Assembly: GCF_017377745.1 (NCBI RefSeq)
Contig: NZ_JAFVMG010000004.1
Location: forward strand, 62,001-126,000
From: Acetobacter suratthaniensis
Lineage (GTDB): Bacteria > Pseudomonadota > Alphaproteobacteria > Acetobacterales > Acetobacteraceae
Reading direction: 5' to 3'
DNA: 64,000 bases
The notes beneath the pieces were generated by a model. That model made no database searches. It saw only the letters and a program-made list of their open reading frames with translations, and had not been told where the DNA came from. Below, one piece after another: positions 1 through 9,403 of the stretch. Both the position numbers and the translations under genes were made by a program. The stretch's first letter is position 1. Every line of letters begins with the position of its first letter.

Positions 1-1152
1 GGTCGGGGCGAGTTTCATGGCGTATGCCACCGCATGCGCCGATTCCAGTGCCGGAATGATCCCTTCCAGCCCGGTGCAGAACTGGAAAGCCTCCAGCGCC
101 TCGGTATCGGTCGCTCCGACATATTCGGCGCGGCCAATATCATTCAGCCAGGCATGCTCGGGGCCTACACCGGGGTAATCCAGCCCGGCACTGATGGAAT
201 GCGCTTCCTCAATCTGGCCATCGGCGTTCTGCAGCAGATAGGTGCGGTTGCCATGCAGTACACCCGGACGCCCACGCTCGATGGAGGCGGCTGTCTTACC
301 ACTATCCAGCCCGTGGCCTGCCGCTTCCACGCCAATCAGGCGCACGCTCGTATCATCAAGAAACGGATGGAAAATACCCATTGCGTTGGAGCCACCACCA
401 ATGGCAGCCACCACCACATCGGGCAGACGGCCTTCGGCTTCGTGCATCTGGGCCTTGACCTCGGTGCCGATCACGCTCTGGAAATCACGCACCATGGCCG
501 GATAGGGCGATGGCCCTGCCACCGTGCCAATAAGCATGTAGGTATCGGCCACATTGGCCACCCAGTCCCGCATGGCCTCGTTCATGGCGTCCTTGAGGGT
601 ACCGGCACCGGCTGTCACAGGCACGACTTCGGCCCCCAGCAGGCGCATGCGAAACACGTTGGGTTTCTGGCGCTCCACATCGGTCGCACCCATGTAAACC
701 ACGCATTTCAGGCCGAACAGAGCACAGACCGTGGCGGTCGCAACCCCGTGCTGACCTGCGCCCGTTTCGGCCACAATGCGTGTGCGCCCCATGCGGCGGG
801 CCAGCAGGATCTGCCCCATAACGTTGTTGAGCTTGTGCGAACCCGTGTGGTTGAGTTCTTCACGCTTGAGGTAGATTTTCGCGCCCCCAAGCTTTTCGGT
901 CATGCGGCGGGCAAGCCAGAGCGGACTGGGACGGCCTACGTAATCCTTCAGGTAGTAATCCAGTTCCCGCTGGAAAGCTGGATCGGCCTTGGCCTGTGCG
1001 TAAGCGGTTTCCAGTTCAAGAATCAGCGGCATCAGGGTTTCCGCCACGAAGCGGCCACCATACCGACCACCGAAATGACCCCGGCCATCCGGTTCATGCC
1101 GGAGAGAGCTGTTTGTCAGCGCTGCTTTTTGCTGTTCCATCGGGTTTGCCAT
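1..1152 (-). CDS. trpB: Tryptophan synthase beta chain, 3' end outside the window
   Basis: Catalyses the PLP-dependent condensation of indole and serine to tryptophan, as the beta partner of TrpA. The minus-strand reading frame stays open to the window edge. It shows the lysine-bearing HTGSHKLNN motif, the GAGQHG loop and the glycine-rich GGGSNA phosphate-binding loop. About 384 codons are present; family members are near 400-410 residues, so roughly 20 C-terminal residues lie outside. I start at the ATG at 1152; the in-frame ATG at 1140 is an alternative, and neither has a strong ribosome site. No trpF is seen upstream, where corA diverges instead; trpA is expected beyond position 1. Confidence 0.95.
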   Translation of the reverse strand, partial: MANPMEQQKAALTNSSLRHEPDGRGHFGGRYGGRFVAETLMPLILELETAYAQAKADPAFQRELDYYLKDYVGRPSPLWLARRMTEKLGGAKIYLKREELNHTGSHKLNNVMGQILLARRMGRTRIVAETGAGQHGVATATVCALFGLKCVVYMGATDVERQKPNVFRMRLLGAEVVPVTAGAGTLKDAMNEAMRDWVANVADTYMLIGTVAGPSPYPAMVRDFQSVIGTEVKAQMHEAEGRLPDVVVAAIGGGSNAMGIFHPFLDDTSVRLIGVEAAGHGLDSGKTAASIERGRPGVLHGNRTYLLQNADGQIEEAHSISAGLDYPGVGPEHAWLNDIGRAEYVGATDTEALEAFQFCTGLEGIIPALESAHAVAYAMKLAPT

Positions 1153-1427
1153 TGCCAGTTCCACCACTCCTCTGCCGCCCATGCGCCAGAGCCGCGCATG
1201 GAGCGCAGCCCTTCCGCATAGCCGTTGTGCGCTTCCGCTTACCAGATACCGCACCGAATTGCACAGTCCCGCGCCGCAATCTTGCCAGCCGCAGGAGGCT
1301 GCCCCATAGTCCGGCCAGCCACATGACCCCCACCCCATAACCGGCCACCCCCATCCGGCCAGCCCGCAACCGGCCTGCGAACCGGCGCGGCACCTTACCC
1401 ACCAGACGGACAGGCAGGGAGATTCGC
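1153..1427. other. Divergent trpB-corA intergenic region
   Basis: These 275 bases separate two divergent genes. I see no convincing coding frame. The corA-proximal half repeats the motif CCGGCCA or CCGGCC several times (about 1310-1390), giving a low-complexity GC-rich stretch. Promoters for both genes must lie here, but I cannot pick out a clear -35/-10 pair. Confidence 0.4.
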
Positions 1428-2564
1428 ATGTTTCTGGCGCACAGACCCGGCGTTGCCACAAAAGCCATTGAAACCCCCGAAGATGCGCAGGGCGCGGCAT
1501 GGCTGGATCTGCTCGACCCGACAGAGCAGGAACTCGAACTGGCCGGAAACCTGTGTGGACAGAAGCTGCCCACACTTGATGACCTGAACGCCATTGAAAG
1601 CTCATCACGCATCAGTGTCCGCAAGGGGGTGGCGTTCCTGTCCTCCCCCCTGCTCAAGCGCAATGGCAGCGAGTTCCTGAGCACTCCGGTAGGATTCGTG
1701 CTGACAGACGAGCGCCTGTTTACCATCCGCTTTCAGCCCTATCAGGCGTTTGAAACCGTAGCCCAGCTTGTCTCCGACCACCCGGCCGCACCGCCTGCCG
1801 TGGTGGCGGCAACGGCCCCACCGGCCAGCGTGCCTTCTCATACCGTCCTGCATGCCGGTGAAATTCTGGTCGCGCTGATTGAAACCATTGTGGACCGACT
1901 GGCCGATGTGCTCGAAGCCATGGGCAACCTACTGGATACGCTCTCGCAGGATATTTTCCGCCCTTCGCAAAAAGGCCCACAGATACGCACCATGGCCTCG
2001 CGCCAGCGCGATCTGCTGCAAAGGGTGGGCAGTGCGGGCAGTTTCTGCTCACGCATGCGCGACACGCTTTTGGGTATGGAGCGGATTACCCTGTTTTTGA
2101 GCGAGAGCCGCAAGACTGCCGCCGCAGCCCCGGCACCGGGTTTTTCGCTGAGCAGCCGCCAGATCAGCAGCACTCCGCAACAACCACTGACCGAAGCCGA
2201 TGCACGCGCCGCCACCTACACCCTGTCGGGCGCGCAACGCACGCGGATCACTACCGTCAGCCGCGACCTGTCCTCGCTCGACGCCTATGTTTCGCAGGCA
2301 CAGGACAAGGTTGAATTCCTGCTCGACGCCACGCTGGGCTTTATCAACATAGACCAGAACGGTGTCATGAAAGTGCTGACGGTGGTCAGCTTCATCGGGG
2401 TAGCCCCTACTCTGATCGCCGGTATTTACGGCATGAACTTCAAGGACATGCCGGAACTGAACTGGTCGTTCGGCTACTGGTACGCCCTGAGCCTGATGGC
2501 CGCCACCATCGTGCTGCCGCTGGTCTGGTTCTGGCGGAAAGGCTGGCTGGGCGGCATCAAATAG
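1428..2564 (+). CDS. corA: CorA-family divalent metal ion transporter
   Basis: Inner-membrane channel for Mg2+ and related divalent ions. The 378-residue protein has a long soluble helical N-terminal domain and two C-terminal membrane segments. The signature GMN tripeptide ([14 protein letters not shown]) ends the first membrane helix, and the last residues are basic, as in the family. The ATG start follows a purine-rich AGGGAGA site. The gene stands alone, divergent from trpB, with the rho promoter beginning just after its stop. The substrate could be Mg2+, Co2+ or Zn2+ (ZntB-like members share the fold), so the metal is not settled by sequence. Confidence 0.92.
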   Translation: MFLAHRPGVATKAIETPEDAQGAAWLDLLDPTEQELELAGNLCGQKLPTLDDLNAIESSSRISVRKGVAFLSSPLLKRNGSEFLSTPVGFVLTDERLFTIRFQPYQAFETVAQLVSDHPAAPPAVVAATAPPASVPSHTVLHAGEILVALIETIVDRLADVLEAMGNLLDTLSQDIFRPSQKGPQIRTMASRQRDLLQRVGSAGSFCSRMRDTLLGMERITLFLSESRKTAAAAPAPGFSLSSRQISSTPQQPLTEADARAATYTLSGAQRTRITTVSRDLSSLDAYVSQAQDKVEFLLDATLGFINIDQNGVMKVLTVVSFIGVAPTLIAGIYGMNFKDMPELNWSFGYWYALSLMAATIVLPLVWFWRKGWLGGIK

Positions 2565-2575
2565 GCGCATATAGC

Positions 2576-2604
2576 TTGACGGCACACCACACGCCCCCTA
2601 TCCT
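2576..2604 (+). promoter_or_regulatory. Probable sigma-70 promoter of rho
   Basis: TTGACG (2576-2581) and TATCCT (2599-2604) are separated by exactly 17 bases and lie 190 bases upstream of the rho start. This would give rho a long leader, which fits the known autoregulation of rho by attenuation, although that regulation is inferred here. Confidence 0.5.
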
Positions 2605-2793
2605 GCGCGCACAAGACGCTGGCTGACTTCACCTGCCCAGCACCTCCCCTTCAATGTCAGGACTTCAACCGCTTTCTGGTTCCTTTCACGCACGGGCCTA
2701 TGCTGCCCGCACGCCAAAGGCACGGAAATGAATACGGACAGTCCAGACCTTCGTTCCATTCGCGAACTTTCTTGCCAGTCAGGGCATTTTTCC

Positions 2794-4092
2794 ATGCATC
2801 TTGCGGAACTCAAGGCCAAGTCTCCTGCCGACCTTCTGGCCTGCGCTGAAGACCTGAATATCGAAAACGCCTCATCCCTGCGCAAGCAGGACATGATGTT
2901 TGCCATATTGAAGACACTGGCCGACAACGATCAGGCTATCTATGGCGAGGGCACCCTCGAGATCATGCATGACGGATTCGGCTACCTGCGGGCGCCCGAA
3001 TCCAACTACCTGCCCGGCCCGGACGACATCTACATCTCTCCCACACAGGTGCGCCGCTTCGGCCTGCGCACGGGTGATACGGTAGAAGGCCAGATTCGCG
3101 CCCCGCGCGACGGCGAGCGTTACTTTTCAATGCTCAAGATCAACACGATCAACTTTGAATCGCCCGATGCCGTCCGCCACCGCATCAACTTCGATAACCT
3201 GACGCCCCTCTACCCCGAGCGGCGTCTGCAGATGGAAGTCGAAAGTCAGGCCACCGCCCCCGAACCCAAAAGCGAAAAGGGCAAGAAAGGCTCGCAGAAA
3301 GACTTTACCCCGCGGGTGATCGACCTTGTCTCGCCCATCGGTATGGGCCAGCGCGCCCTGATTGTGGCGCCGCCGCGTTCGGGCAAGACGGTCATGCTCC
3401 AGAGCATTGCCTCCTCCATCAGCGCCAACCACCCTGAAGTGTTCCTGATCGTTCTGCTGATCGATGAACGCCCTGAAGAAGTGACCGACATGGCGCGCTC
3501 CGTCAGGGGCGAGGTGATTTCCTCCACCTTTGACGAACCGGCTCACCGCCACGTGCAGGTGACGGAAATGGTGCTGGAAAAAGCCAAGCGTCTGGTCGAA
3601 CACAAGCGCGATGTCGTAATCCTGCTGGATTCCATCACCCGTCTGGCCCGCGCCTACAACACCGTTGTGCCTTCATCGGGCAAAGTGCTGACCGGTGGTG
3701 TGGACGCCAACGCCCTGCAGCGCCCCAAGCGCTTCTTTGGTGCTGCGCGTAACATCGAAGAAGGTGGTTCGCTCACCATCATCGCAACGGCGCTGATCGA
3801 TACCGGCAGCCGTATGGATGAAGTGATTTTCGAAGAGTTCAAGGGAACCGGCAACTCCGAACTGGTGCTCGACCGCAAGCTGGCGGACAAGCGCACCTTC
3901 CCCGCCATCGACATCACCAAGAGCGGTACCCGCAAGGAAGAACTGCTGGTGGATCGCGCAACCCTGTCCAAGATGTGGGTGCTGCGCCGTATCCTTGCCC
4001 CCATGGGCACGATGGATGCGATGGACTTCCTGCTGGACAAGCTGAAATACAGCAAAACCAACAACGACTTCTTCGAAGCCATGAACAACTAG
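2794..4092 (+). CDS. rho: Transcription termination factor Rho
   Basis: Hexameric RNA-dependent ATPase that releases RNA polymerase from transcripts. At 432 residues it is close to E. coli Rho (419). The N-terminal domain and the cold-shock-like RNA-binding domain ([20 protein letters not shown]) precede the ATPase core with Walker [12 protein letters not shown], a [10 protein letters not shown] region and [16 protein letters not shown] start at 2794 because [11 protein letters not shown] aligns with the E. coli N-terminus; an in-frame ATG at 2728 would add 22 poorly conserved residues. A strong terminator follows the stop by 20 bases. Confidence 0.97.
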   Translation: MHLAELKAKSPADLLACAEDLNIENASSLRKQDMMFAILKTLADNDQAIYGEGTLEIMHDGFGYLRAPESNYLPGPDDIYISPTQVRRFGLRTGDTVEGQIRAPRDGERYFSMLKINTINFESPDAVRHRINFDNLTPLYPERRLQMEVESQATAPEPKSEKGKKGSQKDFTPRVIDLVSPIGMGQRALIVAPPRSGKTVMLQSIASSISANHPEVFLIVLLIDERPEEVTDMARSVRGEVISSTFDEPAHRHVQVTEMVLEKAKRLVEHKRDVVILLDSITRLARAYNTVVPSSGKVLTGGVDANALQRPKRFFGAARNIEEGGSLTIIATALIDTGSRMDEVIFEEFKGTGNSELVLDRKLADKRTFPAIDITKSGTRKEELLVDRATLSKMWVLRRILAPMGTMDAMDFLLDKLKYSKTNNDFFEAMNN

Positions 4093-4111
4093 GCTCGCGG
4101 CGGATGAACAC

Positions 4112-4157
4112 AAAAAACCGGCCAGAGCCCCCAAAAGGGCGTTCAGCCGGTTTTTTT
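4112..4157. terminator. Bidirectional terminator between rho and the tusA-like gene
   Basis: AAAAAACCGGC (4112-4122) pairs with GCCGGTTTTTT (4146-4156), enclosing a small inner GCCC/GGGC pairing. A T-run follows on the plus strand and the A-run serves the minus strand. The minus-strand gene uses the downstream arm as its last two codons, with its stop codon immediately inside the loop. Confidence 0.85.
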
Positions 4158-4409
4158 GCGGATAATCAGAACCATGCTGCCATCAGCATGAGCGACCTCG
4201 GAAACGATCGCATGCCCCAGCGCACGCACAGAACGCCCGACATTACGATGCGGCTCCTCGCCCTTCAGACGCACGACCAGCACGCCCCCGTGGGCCATGC
4301 CGTCCAGCGCAAGGCGGGTTCGCACGAACGTCAGGGGGCATGTATCCGCGGTAATATCCAGTTCAACGATCACAGGGGTACACGCCCCTTGGTCGGTCAC
4401 GGCCGCCAT
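4143..4409 (-). CDS. TusA/SirA-family sulfur carrier-like protein
   Basis: Small 88-residue protein of the TusA/YedF fold, a group that carries persulfide sulfur on a conserved cysteine. The motif here is DTCPLTFVRTRLAL: the reactive Cys-Pro pair is kept, but the second proline of the usual CPxP is a threonine. The C-terminal DGSMVLIIRKK matches the last strand of the fold. The ATG at 4409 has a strong GGGGAG site; a longer frame from 4460 is less likely. It converges with rho and diverges from fur. Whether it serves tRNA thiolation or another sulfur pathway cannot be said. Confidence 0.8.
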   Translation of the reverse strand: MAAVTDQGACTPVIVELDITADTCPLTFVRTRLALDGMAHGGVLVVRLKGEEPHRNVGRSVRALGHAIVSEVAHADGSMVLIIRKKTG

Positions 4410-4533
4410 TTTACATTTCTCCCCTCTTTGCAGGCGTATTATACCTACCTTAATGGGCATCCGGTATAACGCACATCCGTGTAAAATTGGACAAGCACCT
4501 TACCTTTCGGCTACCTGAAAGACAGACGCAAGC

Positions 4534-4563
4534 ATGACAGTACAGGCAGGTTTGGGATCGTGA
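4534..4563 (+). promoter_or_regulatory. Possible nine-codon leader peptide overlapping the fur start
   Basis: ATG at 4534 opens a frame of nine codons whose TGA stop (4561-4563) overlaps the GTG start of fur (4560-4562). The layout resembles translational coupling of fur to an upstream short ORF in enterobacteria. There is no strong ribosome site before it, so it may be chance. Confidence 0.25.
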
Positions 4564-5030
4564 AGGCACAAGCGGCAGAATCACGTATCGAGCAATTATG
4601 TGTTGAACATGGCCTGAAGATGACAGGCCAACGACGGGTGATCGCGCGCGTGCTTTCCGAAGCCGACGATCATCCCGACGTGGAAGAGCTTTACCGCCGT
4701 GCGCTCAGCCTTGATTCCCGCATTTCAGTGGCGACCGTTTACCGTACGGTGCGCCTGCTGGAAGAAAAGGGAATTCTGGAACGCCGTGATTTCGGCGGCG
4801 GACGCGCCCGGTATGAAGCCACCGAACACGGGCACCATCATTACCACCTCATTGACGTGGATAATGGCCGGGTGATCGAGTTCGAAGACCCCGAAGCAGA
4901 AGAACTGATGCGCAGAATGGCCGATCGTCTCGGTTTCGAGTTCGTTTCCCTGCGCCTTGAGCTGTTCGGCAAAAAGAAGAAGCAGTCCGCGAGTGCCGCC
5001 ACGCCGCACCGCAAGGGAGAGACGACATGA
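4560..5030 (+). CDS. fur: Fur-family metal-responsive repressor (alphaproteobacterial Fur/Mur type)
   Basis: Dimeric DNA-binding repressor responding to Fe(II) or Mn(II). The 156-residue protein has a winged helix (MTGQRRVIARVL, ATVYRTVRLLEEKGIL) and the metal-binding stretch HGHHHYHLIDVDNG with RVIEFEDPEAEELM. The CxxC zinc pairs of enteric Fur are missing, as in rhizobial Mur and other alphaproteobacterial members, so the metal sensed is uncertain. Translation starts at GTG, and the stop overlaps the olsB start (ATGA), so the two are co-translated. A near-consensus Fur box is present elsewhere in this window at about 48.4 kb. Confidence 0.92.
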   Translation: MKAQAAESRIEQLCVEHGLKMTGQRRVIARVLSEADDHPDVEELYRRALSLDSRISVATVYRTVRLLEEKGILERRDFGGGRARYEATEHGHHHYHLIDVDNGRVIEFEDPEAEELMRRMADRLGFEFVSLRLELFGKKKKQSASAATPHRKGETT

Positions 5031-5875
5031 GTTCCGCACGCGCCAGTGGCGGTGGCCTGTCCACACTGGATCTGGACCGTAGCAGCTTTCCCGAACTGCA
5101 TGGCGGTAGCCTGAGTGTCCGTATTGCCGAAACCGATGCCGAGCGTGAAGCCGCTCAGGCTCTACGGTATCGGGTGTTCTACGAGGAAATGGGAGCGCAT
5201 CCCGATGCGCAGACCCTGAGCCTCAAGCGCGATATCGACGAGTTCGACATCGTTGCCGACCACTTGCTGGTGATCGACAACGCCATTGCCTCGGACGAGC
5301 GTGGCGTTGTGGGTACCTACCGCCTTGTGCAGAGTGACGCCGCCAAAAAAATCGGTCGTTTTTACTCCGCCAGCGAATACGACATCACGCCCTTGCAGGA
5401 ATTTCCCGGCAGGCTGCTTGAGGTCGGCCGTTCCTGCGTGGACAAGAACTATCGTGGCCGCGCAGCCATGCAGCTTTTGTGGCGGGGCATTGCCTCCTAT
5501 ATCTTCCTGCATCGTATCGACCTGCTGTTTGGCTGCGCCAGCCTGCCCGGCACCGACCCCGATCGCATTGCGGATGAGCTGACCTATCTCTACCACAACC
5601 ATCTGGCCCCCCCGGCCCTGCGCGTCAGAGCGCTGGAAGACCGCCGGGTGGAAATGCTGCGCACCGACCCGCACGCCCTGAATGTGCGCAAATGCCTTGT
5701 CGGGCTGCCGCCCCTTATCAAAGGGTATCTGCGCCTGGGTGGTTATATTGGCGATGGCGCGGTGATTGACCGCCAGTTCAACACCACCGATGTGGCCATT
5801 CTGGTCAAGAGCGAATTGCTGGCGGATAAATATTACCGCCACTATGAACGCCGCCTGCGCGACGCACTGGACTGA
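5027..5875 (+). CDS. olsB: L-ornithine N(alpha)-acyltransferase OlsB
   Basis: Transfers a 3-hydroxyacyl chain from acyl carrier protein to the alpha-amino group of ornithine, the first step to ornithine lipids. The 282-residue protein shows the GNAT-like N-acyl amino acid synthase fold with ALRYRVFYEEMGA near residue 45, DHLLVID, GTYRL, LLEVGRSCVDKNYRGRAAMQLLW and LFGCASLPGTDP, all typical of OlsB. It overlaps fur by four bases. The partner O-acyltransferase OlsA is not adjacent. Ornithine lipids are known in acetic acid bacteria as acid-tolerant membrane lipids; coupling to a metal regulator is an inference from the overlap. Confidence 0.88.
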   Translation: MSSARASGGGLSTLDLDRSSFPELHGGSLSVRIAETDAEREAAQALRYRVFYEEMGAHPDAQTLSLKRDIDEFDIVADHLLVIDNAIASDERGVVGTYRLVQSDAAKKIGRFYSASEYDITPLQEFPGRLLEVGRSCVDKNYRGRAAMQLLWRGIASYIFLHRIDLLFGCASLPGTDPDRIADELTYLYHNHLAPPALRVRALEDRRVEMLRTDPHALNVRKCLVGLPPLIKGYLRLGGYIGDGAVIDRQFNTTDVAILVKSELLADKYYRHYERRLRDALD

Positions 5876-5967
5876 CACGTTCGGGGGCGGGGTAATGTGC
5901 AGCCACCGCCCCCCGGACGGCCTCTCTTTTTCGCACGGCCCTTTCACCAACAGGCAATTTCATCGTC

Positions 5968-7611
5968 ATGCGTGTGCCGAGGTTCTTCCTCCCGCCGCCC
6001 GTAAGGGCATGCCTTACCCGCGTCAACCTGCGGTTTGCAGGACGCATGCTGGGCTTGGGCGCACTCACGGCGCTGGCTCTGCCCCCCGTTCATTTTCTGC
6101 CTGTTCTGCTACTCAGCTTCGGCCTGCTGGGCCAAACCCTGAACACCACCACGCAGTGGAAACGCGCAGCATGGGCGGGCGGCCTGTTTGGCTTTGGCTT
6201 TTACGCCGCAGGTTTATACTGGCTTATTAACGCGGTGCTGATCCGGGCTGATGAGTTCTGGTGGTTTGTGCCCTTCCCTTCGCTGGGCTGCGCTCTGATT
6301 CTGGCGCCAACAGCCGCCGTTCCGGCTGCACTCAGCCTGCTTGCCGCCCCGGGTGTGCGGCGGCTTGGGGCTTTTGCCGCGCTGTGGACGCTGGCGGATA
6401 TGAGCCGCACCTTCCTGTTTAGTGGTTTCACATGGAACGCTCTGGGCAGTTGTCTGGCCATTCCCGGTGTGGTGGGCGATATCCTGATCCAGCCCGCCGC
6501 ATGGATGGGCGAAGACGGGCTAACCCTGTGCCTTGTCCTGCTCAGCACGCTGGCAGGTGCAGCCTGCCTGCGCGGTAGCACGCTCTCCCCACGCACACGC
6601 TCCATTATTCTGGGCGGAGGCATCAGCGCCATTCTTGTATGGGCTGCTCTGGGCGCTGTACGTTTTTATACCGCCACACCTGCGGGAGAAGAGGGGCCAA
6701 TCGCTGTCATTGCACAGGGCAATGTACCAGAAACCGAAAAAGTCGGCCGCCTGAACCCACGTGATATTTTCCTGCGCTATCTGCGCCTGACCCATGATGG
6801 CGTGCAGCAGGCTCTGGCTCTTGAACACCGCGCCCCCCCGCCGACAGACCCGACAGAATCAGACGCTGTTTCTGAAGACACCGGCAGACCCATTGTTTTT
6901 CTGTGGCCCGAAACCTCTTTCCCCGGATACGATCTGCTACAGGATAGCCCGCAGGCCCGCGCAATCATCATGCGCTGGGGTGGTGGAGCCGCAGCGGGTC
7001 TGATTGGCGCCCTGCGGATGGATGAACAGGGCCGCTACCGCAATGCCATGCTGGCACTCGCCCCCGATGGCGCAGTGGAAGATGTTTACGACAAGGCGCG
7101 GCTTGTTCCCTTTGGCGAGTATCAGCCCCCGTTCATTCCCTTACAGATTGTGCCGCAAGGCGGCATGGCCGCTGGTCCCGGCCCCAGAACCCTGCACCTG
7201 CGTGGCCTCCCCCCGGTCGGGCCACTGATCTGCTACGAAGTCATTTTTTCAGGGGATGTAACAGACCGCCACGACCGCCCCCGCTGGCTAGCCAACGTGA
7301 CCAACGATGCTTGGTTTGGAAACAGTGCCGGGCCAAGGCAACATCTGGCCTCTGTGCGCCTACGCGCGGTTGAGGAAGGACTGCCAATCGCCCGTGCCGC
7401 CAATACCGGTATTTCCGCCGCGTATGATGGGCGCGGCCACCTGTTGCAGAGTCTGGGCTGGAACCGCACCGCTGCTTTTGCTGTGCCCCTACCCGCTCCT
7501 TTGCCCGCAACGCCTTTTGCCCTGTACGGCCAGAGCATTCCGCTGAGCGCGTGCATTATACTGCTCGTGGCGTGTATCAGTCGCACCAGAAAGCACAAAA
7601 AAAACGCCTGA
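5968..7611 (+). CDS. lnt: Apolipoprotein N-acyltransferase
   Basis: Inner-membrane enzyme that adds the third acyl chain to the N-terminal cysteine of lipoproteins. The 547-residue protein has several N-terminal membrane segments followed by a periplasmic nitrilase domain. The catalytic triad is visible: Glu in LWPETSFPG, Lys in YDKARLVPFGEYQPP and Cys422 in GPLICYEVIFSG. It is a little longer than E. coli Lnt (512), mainly through an acidic insert in LEHRAPPPTDPTESDA. It follows olsB by 92 bases and may be read with it, giving a small envelope-lipid unit. Confidence 0.95.
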   Translation: MRVPRFFLPPPVRACLTRVNLRFAGRMLGLGALTALALPPVHFLPVLLLSFGLLGQTLNTTTQWKRAAWAGGLFGFGFYAAGLYWLINAVLIRADEFWWFVPFPSLGCALILAPTAAVPAALSLLAAPGVRRLGAFAALWTLADMSRTFLFSGFTWNALGSCLAIPGVVGDILIQPAAWMGEDGLTLCLVLLSTLAGAACLRGSTLSPRTRSIILGGGISAILVWAALGAVRFYTATPAGEEGPIAVIAQGNVPETEKVGRLNPRDIFLRYLRLTHDGVQQALALEHRAPPPTDPTESDAVSEDTGRPIVFLWPETSFPGYDLLQDSPQARAIIMRWGGGAAAGLIGALRMDEQGRYRNAMLALAPDGAVEDVYDKARLVPFGEYQPPFIPLQIVPQGGMAAGPGPRTLHLRGLPPVGPLICYEVIFSGDVTDRHDRPRWLANVTNDAWFGNSAGPRQHLASVRLRAVEEGLPIARAANTGISAAYDGRGHLLQSLGWNRTAAFAVPLPAPLPATPFALYGQSIPLSACIILLVACISRTRKHKKNA

Positions 7612-7696
7612 TGAATAAGCCTCTCTAGAATTTCTTTTATGCCAATGACGTTATTACCAATCCTTCATCTTCCTTACTGCAACTTACTCTAGCGGT

Positions 7697-7741
7697 GGTC
7701 ACATTTTCATCTATAAACAGCTTATCGTGAAAACTGTGACC
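7697..7741. promoter_or_regulatory. Long interrupted palindrome upstream of the Xre-type regulator
   Basis: GGTCACATTTTCA (7697-7709) is mirrored by TGAAAACTGTGACC (7728-7741), an almost perfect inverted repeat of 13 bases with one extra base in the right arm. The 18-base spacer carries a TATAAA that could be a -10 box. It lies 42 bases before the regulator start, a natural position for an autoregulatory operator. Confidence 0.6.
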
Positions 7742-7782
7742 TTCCCTTCGTCACCTGTTCCTCAGAGGGAAAAGTTTCCATC

Positions 7783-8286
7783 GTGACCGCAGCGGACAAA
7801 ATTACGGCACGCAGTGTCACAACCACGTTACATTCAGGCAAGATTGATCTTCATGTCGGTAGCCGCATCCGGCTGCGCCGAACCCAGCTTGGCCTGTCTC
7901 AGGAAAAACTGGGAGAAGCGCTCGGCATTACCTTCCAGCAGATCCAGAAATACGAGCGCGGGGCCAACCGTGTCGGCGCATCGCGGCTGTACCATATCGC
8001 CAGTATTCTTGATGTGCCGATCAGCTTCTTTTTTGATGATATGGGGAACGGCAAGCAGGCCTTCAGCCACACGCCATCCCCTATGGGCGAAGTGGCGGAG
8101 CAGCGGCCACCATTCAATAAAAGCCAGAACCCACCGACCTGCACCGGCTCGGAAGATCAGGCTCTGCTCTCACGCAAGGAAACGCTGGAGCTGGTGCGGG
8201 CTTATTACCGCATCCCCCAGCCCGCGCTGCGCAAGAAAATCCTCGATCTCATCACCTCCATGACAGATGACACGACAGCAGACTAA
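7783..8286 (+). CDS. Xre/Cro-type helix-turn-helix transcriptional regulator
   Basis: The 167-residue protein has one HTH_3 domain at about residues 22-80 (VGSRIRLRRTQLGLSQEKLG, then FQQIQKYERGANRVGASRLY), followed by a linker rich in Pro and Ser and a C-terminal helix ending in KKILDLITSMTDD. Translation starts at GTG. This type of single-HTH regulator with a short tail is frequent in alphaproteobacteria; its targets cannot be read from sequence. The palindrome at 7697-7741 in its own promoter suggests autoregulation. A four-base hairpin contains the stop codon. Confidence 0.85.
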   Translation: MTAADKITARSVTTTLHSGKIDLHVGSRIRLRRTQLGLSQEKLGEALGITFQQIQKYERGANRVGASRLYHIASILDVPISFFFDDMGNGKQAFSHTPSPMGEVAEQRPPFNKSQNPPTCTGSEDQALLSRKETLELVRAYYRIPQPALRKKILDLITSMTDDTTAD

Positions 8287-8361
8287 AAGTCCCGCGCAGG
8301 CATAAAAAAACGCGGGAAGGTTGCCCCGCCCGCGCCGCATAAAACTGTATGCCTGATCCGT

Positions 8362-9111
8362 TCAGAAGCTCTGATCGTCTCCGCCCCAGTCGCCACCAGA
8401 ATCGCCCCAGCTATCTCCACCAGCGCTGAAACCCTGATCAGCCGTAGTACCCGCCCCACCAAAGGGGTCGGAATTATCGCCATAGTTGTTGATGATGGTC
8501 TCACCACCCGGTGCCATACCGCCGCCCATGCCCGAGGCGTCCGCATCATGATGGCCGCTGAACAGGCCTGTCAGCGCATTGGCCGCCAGCATACCACCCG
8601 CAACACCGGTTGCGGTTGTCAGCGCACTCCCCAGAAAGCCTGAACCGCCCTGAAACATGCTGGGCCGCGCACCATACGGCATGGGCTGCGCCTGCATCTG
8701 CGGGGGCATCTGCTGGGCGGAACCACCCCAGCCCGGCGGAGGAGCCGCCTGCGGCTGGACAGACTGCCCACCACCGAACAGGCCACCAAGGAAACCACCA
8801 GAGCGTTGCTGTGTCGCACCCTGCTGCTGGGCTGCCTGCAAAGCCTGCTGGGCCTGCTGCAACTGGGCCTGAAGCTGCTGGATACGATTCTGGGCCTGCA
8901 CTAGCGCCACTTCCTGCACTACCGCCATCTGGGTTACGCGGTAACGGGCTTCAGGATATTTCTGAAATTCCTGCCCGATCAGCTGATCGGCCTGCGGGTC
9001 CACGGCAGGCAGGCTGGGCTGCGTGCCCGGCACACTGGCAAAACCACCCTGCGGCGCGCCACCCACACGGGCAAAAAATTTCTCGATAAGATCGCGTTCC
9101 TCGTTGGTCAT
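8362..9111 (-). CDS. DUF2076 family protein, Gln-rich coiled coil and Gly-rich tail
   Basis: A 249-residue protein of unknown function. It opens with the DUF2076 hallmark MTNEERDLIEKFFARV, then VDPQADQLIGQEFQKYPEARY, followed by a glutamine-rich coiled coil (about residues 70-105), Pro/Met/Gln-rich low-complexity sequence, a short hydrophobic segment (FLGSALTTATGVAGGMLAANALTGLF) and an Asp/Gly-rich end. I start at 9111, behind a good GGAGGGG site. Members are widespread in proteobacteria without assigned activity. It diverges from glyQ. Confidence 0.85.
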   Translation of the reverse strand: MTNEERDLIEKFFARVGGAPQGGFASVPGTQPSLPAVDPQADQLIGQEFQKYPEARYRVTQMAVVQEVALVQAQNRIQQLQAQLQQAQQALQAAQQQGATQQRSGGFLGGLFGGGQSVQPQAAPPPGWGGSAQQMPPQMQAQPMPYGARPSMFQGGSGFLGSALTTATGVAGGMLAANALTGLFSGHHDADASGMGGGMAPGGETIINNYGDNSDPFGGAGTTADQGFSAGGDSWGDSGGDWGGDDQSF

Positions 9112-9403
9112 TCCATCCCCTCCTGCCCTTGCGGGCGTGTCCGATCCCGGCCCTGTGGCATAAGGCTTTGCATGATGCAGGCCCATGTCAGGACATTTTA
9201 TAGCGGGTCACTCTGGCCAAGATGTGGCAAGGACACAAGCCCGTTACAAGAGCCACATACCGCCCAACGCTACGGGTTCTCTTCCGGTTCCGGCGCTGGG
9301 CCTGTATGGTGGCCGCTACACAGCCCCCAATACCTGACCCGCCCGACGGGAACGGCTCTGGGGAATGATGACCCAGTCACCCTTGCGGAGTTTCATCCTG
9401 ACC

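Noticed and set aside
1310-1390. Repeats of CCGGCC before corA taken as a CRISPR or regulatory array
   Set aside because: Units are short, irregular and without spacers; low-complexity GC sequence explains them.
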